Source: Dactylosporangium sucinum
Lineage (GTDB): Bacteria; Actinomycetota; Actinomycetes; Mycobacteriales; Micromonosporaceae
Direction: 5' to 3'
Assembly (NCBI RefSeq): GCF_014647515.1
Contig: NZ_BMPI01000062.1
Span: 31,717 to 71,433 of the forward strand
Length of the DNA: 39,717 nt
The notes below the pieces were generated by a model. It was given only the letters and a program-made list of their open reading frames with translations, did no database searches and was not told the origin of the DNA. Position 1 is the first letter of the stretch; each line of letters starts with the position of its first letter. A program made the position numbers and the translations under genes. Below are positions 23,801 to 32,383 of the stretch, one piece after another.

Positions 23801-24370
23801 CGGCGGCGGCTGGCCGATGGTGAGGCCGGCCCGGCGTCGAACGGCCTGTCCGGTACCGGCTGCCGGGCAGTCGGAACGCCGAGCTCGTTGTGCTGGCCGT
23901 GGTGCGGTGAGGAGGGGCCTGGTTGGCCGACCCGATCGTCTGGCGGACAGCGTGCAGGAGCGGCCGTCAGGGGCGTGGTGCTTCGTTGCGGTACGCGGGC
24001 CGCGCGACCTCGATTGCCGTTCGTTGAGCCAGGCTTCTGCGATGCGGTCGCGGTAGCCCCTTTCCCGACCAGGATCAGCCCATCGGGGTGGTGGAACATG
24101 GCTGGCTGCAGCGAGACGAGGTCGGTGAGGATGTCGCGTTCGTCGGCCTGCCGGTCCTGCTGGCCTGCCTGTGGGGCACGGTCGAAACCCTGGCCGAGTT
24201 CCTGCCGAACCTGGTCTAGAACCGACGGGAGTGTGAGGCGCAGTAGCCGCAGCCGGCCAAGTGGGAGCGTTAACGGTCTCGCGGGAGGTGCCGCACTGCA
24301 CCGGTGTCGAGTCGGCGATGCGGACCGGGTGCTGCCACAGATCGGTATCGGCGGCGAGCACGGCGATGCA
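23800..24370 (-). pseudogene. IS982-type transposase remnant, many frameshifts
   Basis: Fragments of an IS4/IS982-like transposase appear in order on the minus strand but in different frames. HPVRIADSTPVQCGTSRETV comes near 24340-24280, ASHSRRF near 24235, then ADERDILTDLVSLQPAMFHH and PDGLILVGKG near 24150-24055. GYRDRIAEAWLNERQ (24050-24000) and VRQTIGSANQ near 23945 follow. Every block matches the expected sequence of the family from memory, with a frame change between each. It is inactive. Confidence 0.6.
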
Positions 24371-24495
24371 ATGCGCGAGCCGGGTACCCAGGGTGCGGCG
24401 CCCGCGCTGCGCGGGTTCGGCGCTGTATTGAGTTATGCTTACGCCTACTCTGTGAATATCGTCGTGCGGGCGGTGAACCGCGAAAGGAGGCAGGC

Positions 24496-25356
24496 GTGGC
24501 AGACGGTAACGGCATGCGCGCGCCTTCTCCGACCGAGCGTCTGCTGGCCATGTTCAACGGCCACCGGCTGTCGCCGATTCAACGGCGGATCGCACAGTAC
24601 CTGCTCGACCATATGCCCGAGGCGGCGTTCCTATCGAGCGTCGAGGTCGCTGAACGCGTCGAGGTGAGCCAACCATCGGTCACCCGGTTTGCGGTGACCT
24701 TGGGCTTCTCCGGCTATCCCGCGCTGCGCGAGGCGCTGCGCCCGATCGCGTTGAGCGCGCCGGACAGTCCGGAGGACATCCGGCGCAACGGCCTGCAGGC
24801 GGCCGTGGATGGCGAGATCCGTCACCTGACAGCGCTGCGCGACATGCTCGCCGATCCCGGCCCGGTGCTCAAGCTCGGTCGCGAGCTGTCCGCATCGACG
24901 CCGCTTACCGTGCTCGGCACCCGGATTTCCGGCCCGCTCGCCGCGTACTTCGCCTATGGCGCCAAGCGGATCCACCCGGACATCCGCCTGGCCGGTTCCG
25001 GTAGTGCGGTCAATGACGATCTACTGCAGTCGCGCGAGGCCGGCGGCACGTGGGTGCTCGCCTTCGCCATGCCGAGGTACGCCGCCGAGCTCCGCGCCGC
25101 GCTGAAGTGTGCCCGCGAGCTCGGGTTGCGCACCGCTGTCATCACCGACGTGCTGATGCCGTTTGCCAGCGACGTCGACGTGCTGCTCTCAGCCGGTGTC
25201 GGCTCGCGCCTGGTCTTCGACTCGTACGCCGCGCCGATGGTCCTGGCCACGGTCCTGTTACAGGCGATGGCCGACGCCGACCCCGACCGCACCCAGCGGC
25301 GGCTGGACGCGTACGAGCAGCTGGCCGAGCGGCACGGGTTCTTCGCCCCGGGCTGA
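24496..25356 (+). CDS. RpiR-family transcriptional regulator
   Basis: The protein has 286 residues. The GTG at 24496 follows a perfect AAGGAGG 5 bases earlier; longer starts read into IS debris. The N-terminal RpiR helix-turn-helix is clear (LSPIQRRIAQYLLDHMPEAA, VEVSQPSVTRFAVTLGFSGY), followed by a SIS sugar-isomerase-like effector domain (VLGTRISGPLAAYFAYGAKR; CARELGLRTAVITD). RpiR regulators next to hut genes often control histidine or related catabolism. The gene converges on the hutH homologue, whose divergent promoter region holds a TGAAT/ATTCA palindrome; TGAATA also occurs just before this gene. Confidence 0.9.
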   Translation: MADGNGMRAPSPTERLLAMFNGHRLSPIQRRIAQYLLDHMPEAAFLSSVEVAERVEVSQPSVTRFAVTLGFSGYPALREALRPIALSAPDSPEDIRRNGLQAAVDGEIRHLTALRDMLADPGPVLKLGRELSASTPLTVLGTRISGPLAAYFAYGAKRIHPDIRLAGSGSAVNDDLLQSREAGGTWVLAFAMPRYAAELRAALKCARELGLRTAVITDVLMPFASDVDVLLSAGVGSRLVFDSYAAPMVLATVLLQAMADADPDRTQRRLDAYEQLAERHGFFAPG

Positions 25357-25400
25357 GCGGATCGGTCGGATCGGTCTAAAACGGTCCGGATCACTTCAGA

Positions 25401-26882
25401 TCAGCCCAGGAAATCCGCAAGGAATGGGCCTGCGTCGGTGTCCTGGGCGGTGGCGAGCAGGGTGGCGGCGGCCGCGACGTCGATGTCGAGCGGACGGTCC
25501 ACGGTCTGCTCGGGTAGCACACCGGCGGCGAGGTCGTAGGCGTCGCGCAACGGCCCGGGGGCGAGCACCGCGCTGCGCATCCGCAACGCGCGGACCGCCG
25601 CGACGAGCTCGACCGCGAGGATCACCCGGTAGGCCGCCACGGCCTGAGTGGTGTTGCGGGCCGCCTGCGCTGAGAACGGCGCGTGCTCCTCCAGTCCGCG
25701 GGACACGACGGCGGTGGCGAGTGCGGCCGGCAGCGCGCATTGGCGTAGGTCGGCGAGTGCCGACTGGGCCACGTACTCCAAAATCATCAGGCCGGATGAC
25801 CCGGCGGGACCGCTGGCCAGGAATGGGGTCAGTCCGGTGATCGCGGGCTCGAGCAGAGTCGTGGTGCGGGCGACCGACAGCGCCGCGGTCTGGTACAGCG
25901 CGATGCGCAGCGAGTCCAGAGCCAGACCCAGGTGCGCCATGTGGAAGTTCGCGTTGTGCAGGACCCGGGCACCCGCCACGTCCACCAGCGGGTTCTCGCC
26001 AGCGGAGTTGAGCTCGACCGAGAGCGTGCGGTCGAGGACCTGGGCCGCGTCGACGGCAGATCCGTGCACCTGCGGGAGGGCCCGGTAGCTGTACGGGTCT
26101 TGGATCCGGGCGAACCACGTCCGTTGTCCGTTGAGCAGCCGCCGGAGTTGCGCCGCGACCACCTGCTGACCGGGGTGAGGGCGGGCCTGGTGAACGAACT
26201 CGTCGTACGCCTCCGGGTTGCCCTCCGTGCCGAGGAAAGCGAGCGCGCCGACTACGGTGGCGGCGGCCAGCAGGTCGCTGAGGTTCGCGCAGGCCAGCGC
26301 TGCTTCCCCGATCAATGCCGCGTTCGAGCTGACGAACCCGAGGGCGTCGGCCGGGTCGAACTGCAACGGCGGCAACTGCCCGCCCCGCCATGGCAGCTCG
26401 CCCAGCAGGCACAGCGCGGTACAGGCCAGCGCGGTCAGGTCACCGGTGCCGATGCCGCCGAACGTGTACGCGGTGGGCGCCAACCCGCGGTTGAGCGCCT
26501 CCGTCAGGGCGGTGAGTACCTCGGGACCGACCCCGGAGCCACCGGCCGCGAGCTGGTTGACCCGAACGACGAGCATCGCGCGAGCGATCACCGGGTCGAG
26601 CGTGGGACCAGCCCCTGCCGCGTGGCTGCGGAGCAGCCGCATGCCGTGCGTGTCGCCGGCCGGCTCATCCACCGTCACAGGGACCAGCCGGTTGGCGCCG
26701 ACGCCGGTGGTGCGCCCGTAGACCTGCCCCCGGGCGGCCAGCTCCTTGACCATCATGTGGGCGGCAGCCGCGCGATGGAGACCGGCGGCATCCACCTGCA
26801 CCGTGGCCTTGTCCTGGGCAATGCTGCGGACCTCGGCGCAGGTGAGCCCGACGCCGTCGATCAGCACGTCTGGCTGCGACAT
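25401..26882 (-). CDS. HAL/PAL-family ammonia-lyase homologue with variant MIO triad
   Basis: This 493-residue protein belongs to the histidine/phenylalanine ammonia-lyase family. ATG 26882 follows AGGAGAAGCT. Conserved catalytic pieces are VYGRTTGVGAN (Tyr55), Asn187, QDPYSYRALPQ (Tyr264, Arg267), GENPL (Asn297) and the EEH of SRGLEEHAPFS. But the segment that should read G-A-S-G-D-L is GGIGTGDLTALA: the Ala-Ser-Gly triad whose backbone cyclises to the MIO electrophile is Gly145-Thr146-Gly147 (bases 26442-26450). Replacement of the central Ser argues against normal MIO chemistry. It is divergent from a betaine-class ABC importer and urocanase. It may be a histidase with unusual cofactor formation, or a MIO-independent lyase for a trimethylated histidine. 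I leave the symbol blank for that reason. Confidence 0.88.
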   Translation of the reverse strand: MSQPDVLIDGVGLTCAEVRSIAQDKATVQVDAAGLHRAAAAHMMVKELAARGQVYGRTTGVGANRLVPVTVDEPAGDTHGMRLLRSHAAGAGPTLDPVIARAMLVVRVNQLAAGGSGVGPEVLTALTEALNRGLAPTAYTFGGIGTGDLTALACTALCLLGELPWRGGQLPPLQFDPADALGFVSSNAALIGEAALACANLSDLLAAATVVGALAFLGTEGNPEAYDEFVHQARPHPGQQVVAAQLRRLLNGQRTWFARIQDPYSYRALPQVHGSAVDAAQVLDRTLSVELNSAGENPLVDVAGARVLHNANFHMAHLGLALDSLRIALYQTAALSVARTTTLLEPAITGLTPFLASGPAGSSGLMILEYVAQSALADLRQCALPAALATAVVSRGLEEHAPFSAQAARNTTQAVAAYRVILAVELVAAVRALRMRSAVLAPGPLRDAYDLAAGVLPEQTVDRPLDIDVAAAATLLATAQDTDAGPFLADFLG

Positions 26883-27041
26883 AGCTTCTCCTCGGTGGGT
26901 GCCCGCACCGTTGGCCGGCCGCATGGGCGACGGGGCCGTAGATGTCGGGCGGGTAAAACCTCTGGGCCATTATCTTGACAAGTTCTTCATGGAACAAGAG
27001 CATGAATACATCCATTCACGGTCGGCTGTTGCGGAGATGCC
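26883..27041. promoter_or_regulatory. Divergent hutH-homologue / importer promoter region
   Basis: The 159-base gap carries TTGACA at 26975-26980 on the plus strand (a good -35 box for the importer operon, with only a weak -10 near 26999-27007). It also has GTTC-6-GAAC at 26982-26995, and TGAAT-6-ATTCA at 27003-27018. The last is a perfect inverted repeat like the operators of RpiR-type regulators and lies between promoter and start, suiting repression. Confidence 0.45.
27003..27018. promoter_or_regulatory. Candidate RpiR operator TGAAT-N6-ATTCA
   Basis: TGAATACATCCATTCA is a perfect 5-base inverted repeat 24 bases before the TTG start of the ABC ATPase. RpiR-family operators commonly contain TGAA/TTCA arms. 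A TGAATA half-site occurs before rpiR itself at about 24452, which would allow joint regulation. Confidence 0.4.
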
Positions 27042-28100
27042 TTGATCACATTTTCCGAGGTCACCAAGCGCTACCCGGACGGCACCGTCGCTGTCGACGA
27101 GCTCAGCCTGGAAATTCCCGCGGGAAAGATCACGGTTTTCGTCGGCCCGTCCGGCTGTGGGAAGACCACGACGCTACGAATGATCAATCGGATGGTCGAG
27201 CCCAGTTCCGGCACGATCCGACTCGACGGCGAGAACATCAGCGCGTCCGACCCGCCGACGCTGCGCCGGCGCATCGGCTACGTCATCCAGCACGGCGGAC
27301 TCTTTCCACATCGGACGGTCGTGGACAACGTCGCCACCGTCCCCTACCTGCTGGGTTGGGACCGCCGCAAGGCCCGTCGCCGGGCGATGGAACTCCTCGA
27401 TCTCGTCGGCCTGCCGGCATCGTTCGCCAAGCGGTACCCGTATCAGCTCTCCGGCGGCCAGCAGCAGCGGGTCGGTGTTGCCCGGGCGCTCGCCGCGGAT
27501 CCGCCGGTCATGCTCATGGACGAGCCGTTCAGCGCCGTCGATCCGGTAGTGCGCAAGAGCCTGCAGGAGGAGTTGGTCCGGCTGCAGGCCGAGCTGCACA
27601 AGACCATCGTCTTCGTGACCCACGACATCGACGAGGCGGTCCGGCTCGGCGACCAGGTCTGCGTGCTGAAGGTGGGCGGCCGGATCGGCCAGTACGACAC
27701 CCCGGCGAACCTGCTCGCTGCCCCGGCCGACGACTTCGTCGCGCAGTTCCTCGGCGAGGACCGGGGCGTACGGCGGCTCGCCTTCCTCAGCTCCGATGGG
27801 TTGCCACTGACCACTGACCGCCTTGTCGCTGCGGGCACAATGCCGGCCGGGCTTGAGTGGGCGCTCGTCGTCGACGCCGACGGTCGCCCGGCAGGCTGGG
27901 CAACCGCCGGCGATCCGGACCTGCGGCCCTGCGCGCGTACCTTCACTGTCGGCGTCGACTCGCTGCGTTCCGCCCTGGACAGCGCGATCCTCAACCCATC
28001 CGGGATCGCTGTCGGCGTCGATGCCGATGGCCGCGTCGTCGGGCTCGCCGATCAGGCCGAGATCACCCTGCGGCTGCGCATGCCGGTGGCGACGCGGTGA
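27042..28100 (+). CDS. OpuC/ProV-type ABC transporter ATPase
   Basis: This 352-residue ATPase of the quaternary-amine uptake family starts at TTG 27042 behind GCGGAGA. It has Walker A (GPSGCGKTT, residues 36-44), Q-loop (YVIQHGGLFPHRTV), signature (LSGGQQQRVGVARAL), Walker B (VMLMDEPFSAVDP) and switch His (FVTHDIDEAV). The C-terminal 110 residues take the place of the CBS module seen in OpuA/OpuC ATPases and carry CBS-like segments (LEWALVVDADGRPAGW). Related systems import glycine betaine, choline, carnitine or ergothioneine. The gene overlaps the next permease by 4 bases. Confidence 0.9.
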   Translation: MITFSEVTKRYPDGTVAVDELSLEIPAGKITVFVGPSGCGKTTTLRMINRMVEPSSGTIRLDGENISASDPPTLRRRIGYVIQHGGLFPHRTVVDNVATVPYLLGWDRRKARRRAMELLDLVGLPASFAKRYPYQLSGGQQQRVGVARALAADPPVMLMDEPFSAVDPVVRKSLQEELVRLQAELHKTIVFVTHDIDEAVRLGDQVCVLKVGGRIGQYDTPANLLAAPADDFVAQFLGEDRGVRRLAFLSSDGLPLTTDRLVAAGTMPAGLEWALVVDADGRPAGWATAGDPDLRPCARTFTVGVDSLRSALDSAILNPSGIAVGVDADGRVVGLADQAEITLRLRMPVATR

Positions 28101-28753
28101 CCTGGGACTGGCGGTGGAGCTGGATCGGCAGCCACGTCGACCTGCTCGCCGAGTTGCTCACTCAGCACGTCTACCTGGCGCTGCTGCCGGTGCTGCTCGG
28201 CCTGGCGATCTCTCTGCCACTCGGGCTCTGCTGCGTTCGCTGGCCCCGCATCTACCCGCTCGTGCTGGCCGTCACGAGCACCCTGTACGCCCTGCCGTCG
28301 CTGGCCCTGTTCGTGGTGCTCATCAAATACACCGGGTTCAGCGGGTGGACCGTCATCATTCCGCTGACCATCTACACCCTGGCAGTGCTGGTCCGCAACG
28401 TCGTCGACGGGCTTCGGTCGGTCCCCGAACACGTGCGGCAAGCCGCGGTCGCCATGGGCTTTTCACCGGTGCGGCGCCTCGTGCAGGTGGATCTGCCGGT
28501 GGCGGTGCCGGTGGTGTTCGCCGGGCTGCGGGTGGCCACGGTGGCCAACATCAGCCTGGTGAGCATCGGCGCGCTGATTGGCATCAGCGGCCTGGGGCAG
28601 CTGTTTGTCGACGGCATCCAGCGCAACTTCCCCACGCCCATCGTGGTCGGCATCGTGCTCACGGTCGCGCTGGCGGTGCTTGCTGACGCGGTGCTGGTGC
28701 TGCTCCAACGCGTGCTCACCCCGTGGAGCCGGACCGGGAAGGCCCGATCATGA
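28097..28753 (+). CDS. OpuC-type ABC transporter permease 1
   Basis: The protein has 218 residues and 5-6 helices. GTG 28097 overlaps the ATPase stop. The binding-protein-dependent transport signature is EHVRQAAVAMGFSPVRRLVQ, with the family's LYALPSLALFVVLIKYTGF and VSIGALIGISGLGQLFVDGI. It pairs with the following gene as a heteromeric channel, as in OpuCB/OpuCD or YehW/YehY. It overlaps the second permease by 4 bases (ATGA). Confidence 0.9.
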   Translation: MTWDWRWSWIGSHVDLLAELLTQHVYLALLPVLLGLAISLPLGLCCVRWPRIYPLVLAVTSTLYALPSLALFVVLIKYTGFSGWTVIIPLTIYTLAVLVRNVVDGLRSVPEHVRQAAVAMGFSPVRRLVQVDLPVAVPVVFAGLRVATVANISLVSIGALIGISGLGQLFVDGIQRNFPTPIVVGIVLTVALAVLADAVLVLLQRVLTPWSRTGKARS

Positions 28754-29427
28754 ACCTCGTGCAACTCGTGCTGGACTGGTTCCTGCAGCCGGCTCAGTGG
28801 TCCGGCCCGGACGGCATCCCCAACCGGGTGGGCGAGCACCTCTACTACTTCGGCCTGGCCCTGCTGATCGCCATGGCGTTGGCGGTGCCACTCGGCCTGC
28901 TGATCGGACACACCGGCCGGGCCGGATTCCTCGTGGTGAACCTGGGCAACGCGGCTCGAGCACTGCCCACCCTGGGTCTGGTTGGGCTGGCCGTGGTGGC
29001 GTTCGGCATCGGTCTCGTGCCGACCCTGGTCCCGCTGGTCGCGCTCGCCGTCCCACCGATCCTGGTCAACACGTACGAAGGGATCCGGCAGGTCGACGCG
29101 GAACTGCGCGACGCCGCGAAGGGGGTCGGCATGACCGGCCGGGAGGTCCTGCTGCAGGTCGAGATCCCGGTCGCGCTGCCGCTGATCATCCTCGGTCTGC
29201 GGACCGCAGCCATCCAGATCGTGTCCACCGCCACCATCGCGGCCTACGTGGGGCTCGGCGGGCTCGGTCGCTTTATCTTCGACGGCCTCGCCCGGCGGGA
29301 GTACGAGGTCATGGTCGGCGGCGCGGTCCTGGCCGTTCTGCTGGCGCTGCTTACCGAAGCCATCTTCACGCTGCTCGCCCGGCTCATCGTCGCCCAGGGC
29401 GTACGCCAGCGGGCAACCGTACGGTAA
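28750..29427 (+). CDS. OpuC-type ABC transporter permease 2
   Basis: This second channel subunit, 225 residues, starts at ATG 28750. Signature loop is AELRDAAKGVGMTGREVLLQ; other family segments are NAARALPTLGLVGLAVVAFG and TIAAYVGLGGLGRFIFDGLA. A short 30-base gap with GAGAGGAC separates it from the binding-protein gene. Confidence 0.9.
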   Translation: MNLVQLVLDWFLQPAQWSGPDGIPNRVGEHLYYFGLALLIAMALAVPLGLLIGHTGRAGFLVVNLGNAARALPTLGLVGLAVVAFGIGLVPTLVPLVALAVPPILVNTYEGIRQVDAELRDAAKGVGMTGREVLLQVEIPVALPLIILGLRTAAIQIVSTATIAAYVGLGGLGRFIFDGLARREYEVMVGGAVLAVLLALLTEAIFTLLARLIVAQGVRQRATVR

Positions 29428-29457
29428 TCACCGGATCCCCGAGAGGACTCCCAAGCA

Positions 29458-30378
29458 ATGAGATTCAGCATCCGTACCGTTGGCGCCGTTGCCGGCGTGA
29501 CCGCGCTCATGGCGCTGGCCGCCTGCGGCGGGGGCGGCAGCTCCAATCCGCTCGACGCTGCTGCCGGCGGCGACGCGGGCTCGGTCGTGGTGGGCTCCGC
29601 CAACTTCCAGGAGAACGTGCTCCTCGGCGAAATCTACGCGCAGGCCATCGAGGCCAAGGGAGTGAAGGTCACCCGGCAGTTCAACATCGGCGCCCGGGAG
29701 ATCATCTACGACCAGATCAAGTCCGGCAGGATCTCCATCCTGCCGGAGTACAACGGCGCGCTCCTGGCGTACCTCGACAAGGACGCCACCGCGACCAGCA
29801 CTAGCGAGGTCAACACGGCGCTGGCCGTCAAGCTGCCGGCCGAACTCGAGCTACTCAACTCTGCGGCCGCGGAGGACAAGGACGCGGTCGTGGTTTCCAG
29901 CGAGACGGCGGCCAAGTACAAGCTCAAGACACTCGGAGACCTCGGGCCGGTCGCCAAGGACCTTGTGCTCGGCGGACCCCCGGAGTTCAAGACCCGTAAC
30001 CAGGGCGTGGTCGGGCTCGCCAGCGCGTACGGCATCCAGTTCAAGGAGTTCAAGTCGCTGGACACCGCAGGTCCGATCACCGTGGCGGCGCTGAAGAAGG
30101 GTGACGTCCAGGCGGCGAACCTCTTCACCACCGACCCAGCGGTGCCGGAGAACGGGTTCGTTGTGCTCGAGGACCCGAAGAACCTGTTCAGCTCGCAGAA
30201 CGTCACTCCGCTGGTGAACAAGGCCAAGGTCAACGACACGGTCCGCGGCGTTCTCAACGCGCTCTCCGCGAAGCTCGACACGACCACGCTCGCCGCGCTC
30301 GACAAGAAGGTGCAGAGCGACAAGCAGGACGTCGAAGCGGTCGCCAAGGCATGGCTGAAGGAACAGGGGCTGGTGTGA
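29458..30378 (+). CDS. Quaternary-amine-class substrate-binding lipoprotein
   Basis: This 306-residue lipoprotein (lipobox LAAC, Cys23) has a type II binding fold of the OpuC/YehZ class: VVVGSANFQENVLLGEIYAQ, IYDQIKSGRISILPEYNGAL, and KKGDVQAANLFTTDPAVP. The ILPEYNGAL segment is the usual substrate-pocket strand; the tyrosine there belongs to the aromatic cage that holds trimethylammonium groups in relatives. It is the substrate-selecting part of the importer in this cluster. Its stop overlaps the GTG of hutU, tying uptake to urocanate metabolism. Confidence 0.88.
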   Translation: MRFSIRTVGAVAGVTALMALAACGGGGSSNPLDAAAGGDAGSVVVGSANFQENVLLGEIYAQAIEAKGVKVTRQFNIGAREIIYDQIKSGRISILPEYNGALLAYLDKDATATSTSEVNTALAVKLPAELELLNSAAAEDKDAVVVSSETAAKYKLKTLGDLGPVAKDLVLGGPPEFKTRNQGVVGLASAYGIQFKEFKSLDTAGPITVAALKKGDVQAANLFTTDPAVPENGFVVLEDPKNLFSSQNVTPLVNKAKVNDTVRGVLNALSAKLDTTTLAALDKKVQSDKQDVEAVAKAWLKEQGLV

Positions 30379-32045
30379 CCGTGAATGGGGATCGTCCGGT
30401 GCGGGCGGCGCGTGGCGCCGCCCGCACCGCCCGCGGCTGGCCGCAGGAGGCCGCGGTGCGTATGCTGCACAACAACCTCGACCCGGAGGTGGCCGAGCGA
30501 CCCGATGACCTGGTGGTGTATGGGGGGACCGGCAAGGCGGCGCGGGACTGGCGGTCGTTCGACGCGATCGTGCGGACGCTGACCGGGCTGGGCGACGACG
30601 AGACGATGTTGGTGCAGTCGGGACGCCCGGTGGGGGTGTTCCGGACGCACGAGTGGGCGCCCCGGGTGCTCATCGCCAACTCGAACCTGGTCGGCGACTG
30701 GGCGACGTGGCCGGAGTTCCGCCGGTTGGAGAAGCTTGGCCTGACGATGTACGGCCAGATGACCGCCGGGTCGTGGATCTACATCGGGACCCAGGGAATC
30801 CTCCAGGGCACGTACGAGACGTTCGCGGCGGTGGCCGCGAAACGGTTCGGTGACACGTTGGCGGGCACGTTGACGTTGACGGCGGGCTGCGGCGGAATGG
30901 GTGGTGCCCAGCCGCTCGCGGTCACCATGAACGGCGGTGCCTGCCTGATCGTCGACGTGGACCCGTCCCGGCTGGCCCGCCGGGTCGAGCACCGGTACCT
31001 GGACACGGTCGCGCCGTCGCTGGACGAGGCGGTGGCGCTCGTCACGGCGGCCAAGCGGGAGCGCCGGGCGCTGTCCGTGGGGGTGGTGGGCAACGCGGCC
31101 ACGGTGTTCCCGGAGCTGCTGCGCCGCGGCCTCGAGATCGACATCGTCACCGACCAGACCAGCGCGCACGACCCGCTGGCATACCTGCCGGAGGGCGTGG
31201 AACTGGGCGACGCCGGGGACTACGCGGCCGCCAAGCCCGAGGAGTTCACCGGCCGGGCGCGAGCCTCGATGGCGAAGCACGTCGAGGCGATGGTCGGGTT
31301 CCTCGACGCTGGCGCGGAGGTGTTCGACTACGGCAACTCGCTGCGCGGTGAGGCGCAGTTGGGCGGCTACACGCGGGCGTTCGCGTTTCCCGGCTTCGTG
31401 CCCGCGTACATCCGGCCGCTGTTCTGCGAGGGCAAGGGCCCGTTCCGGTGGGCGGCGCTGTCCGGCGATCCGGCCGACATCGCCGCGACCGACCGCGCGG
31501 TGCTGGACCTCTTCCCGGAGAACGAGTCCCTGGCCCGCTGGATCAGGCTCGCCGGCGAACGGGTCGCGTTCCAGGGCCTGCCGGCCCGGATCTGCTGGCT
31601 CGGGTATGGCGAGCGGGACCGCGCCGGAGTCCGCTTCAACGAGATGGTCGCCGCCGGCGAGCTGTCCGCTCCCGTCGTGATCGGCCGGGACCATCTCGAC
31701 TGCGGATCGGTCGCCTCGCCGTACCGGGAGACCGAGGCGATGGCCGACGGCTCGGACGCGATCGCCGACTGGCCGCTGCTCAACGCACTGGTGAACACGG
31801 CGTCCGGCGCGTCCTGGGTGTCCATCCACCATGGCGGCGGCGTCGGCATCGGACGCTCCATCCACGCCGGACAGGTATGCGTCGCCGACGGCACCGCACT
31901 TGCCGGGCAAAAGATCGAACGGGTGCTCACCAACGATCCCGGCATGGGCGTCATCCGCCACGCCGACGCGGGCTACGAACTCGCCACCGAGGTCGCGCGG
32001 GAACGAGGGGTCCGGGTGCCGATGACCAGCGAGGAGACCGCGTGA
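30375..32045 (+). CDS. hutU: Urocanate hydratase
   Basis: Urocanase, 556 residues (normal), converts urocanate to imidazolonepropionate using tightly bound NAD+. Start is GTG 30375 overlapping the binding-protein stop (a second GTG lies at 30381). Canonical blocks are present: MLHNNLDPEVAERPDDLVVY, LTAGCGGMGGAQPLAV (NAD site), VVGNAATVFPELL, FDYGNSLRGEAQLGGYTRAF, IRPLFCEGKGPFRWAALSGD, ARICWLGYGER and WVSIHHGGGVGIG. I see no departure from the histidine-pathway enzyme, so the lyase product of this cluster is probably urocanate itself rather than thiourocanate. Confidence 0.95.
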   Translation: MTVNGDRPVRAARGAARTARGWPQEAAVRMLHNNLDPEVAERPDDLVVYGGTGKAARDWRSFDAIVRTLTGLGDDETMLVQSGRPVGVFRTHEWAPRVLIANSNLVGDWATWPEFRRLEKLGLTMYGQMTAGSWIYIGTQGILQGTYETFAAVAAKRFGDTLAGTLTLTAGCGGMGGAQPLAVTMNGGACLIVDVDPSRLARRVEHRYLDTVAPSLDEAVALVTAAKRERRALSVGVVGNAATVFPELLRRGLEIDIVTDQTSAHDPLAYLPEGVELGDAGDYAAAKPEEFTGRARASMAKHVEAMVGFLDAGAEVFDYGNSLRGEAQLGGYTRAFAFPGFVPAYIRPLFCEGKGPFRWAALSGDPADIAATDRAVLDLFPENESLARWIRLAGERVAFQGLPARICWLGYGERDRAGVRFNEMVAAGELSAPVVIGRDHLDCGSVASPYRETEAMADGSDAIADWPLLNALVNTASGASWVSIHHGGGVGIGRSIHAGQVCVADGTALAGQKIERVLTNDPGMGVIRHADAGYELATEVARERGVRVPMTSEETA

Positions 32046-32383
32046 GGAACGCCGTCAGCGGCTTCGAGGAGATGTGGGCGCAGCAGCCGCCGCTCGGCCG
32101 GCACCCGGTCACGGGCGCCTATCGCCGGTTCTCCTGGACCCCGGCCGACCTGGAGTGCCGGGCCTGGTGCACCGATCAGGCGCAGGCCCGCGGGCTGACC
32201 GTGCATACCGACCGCAACGGCAACCTGTGGGAGTGGTGCGGCTCGCCCGGCCCGGGTGCCGTGGTCGCCGGGTCGCACCTGGACTCCGTACCTGACGGCG
32301 GCGCCTTCGACGGACCACTCGGCGTGGTCAGCGCCCTGCACGCCCTCACCGATGTGCTTGAGGACCTGGCGTGCCGACGGTGA
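32042..32383 (+). pseudogene. Internally deleted M20 amidohydrolase (allantoate amidohydrolase-like)
   Basis: A 113-codon gene starts at GTG 32042, overlapping the hutU stop. It reads as the N-terminus of the M20 allantoate amidohydrolase/carbamoylase family: FSWTPADLECRAWC, GNLWEWCGSP, and the first metal ligands in GSHLDSVPDGGAFDGPLGVV. Immediately after GVVSAL it jumps to HALTDVLEDLACRR and stops. That ending looks like the extreme C-terminal helix of the same family, so an in-frame deletion of roughly 290 codons is likely (family length about 400). The remaining metal ligands and dimer domain are gone. In other actinobacterial hut operons this enzyme sits here and probably hydrolyses N-formylglutamate. 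Confidence 0.72.

Noticed and set aside
29706..31961. 751-codon minus-strand open frame
   Set aside because: Antisense shadow of hutU and the binding-protein gene, both of which are unmistakable on the plus strand.
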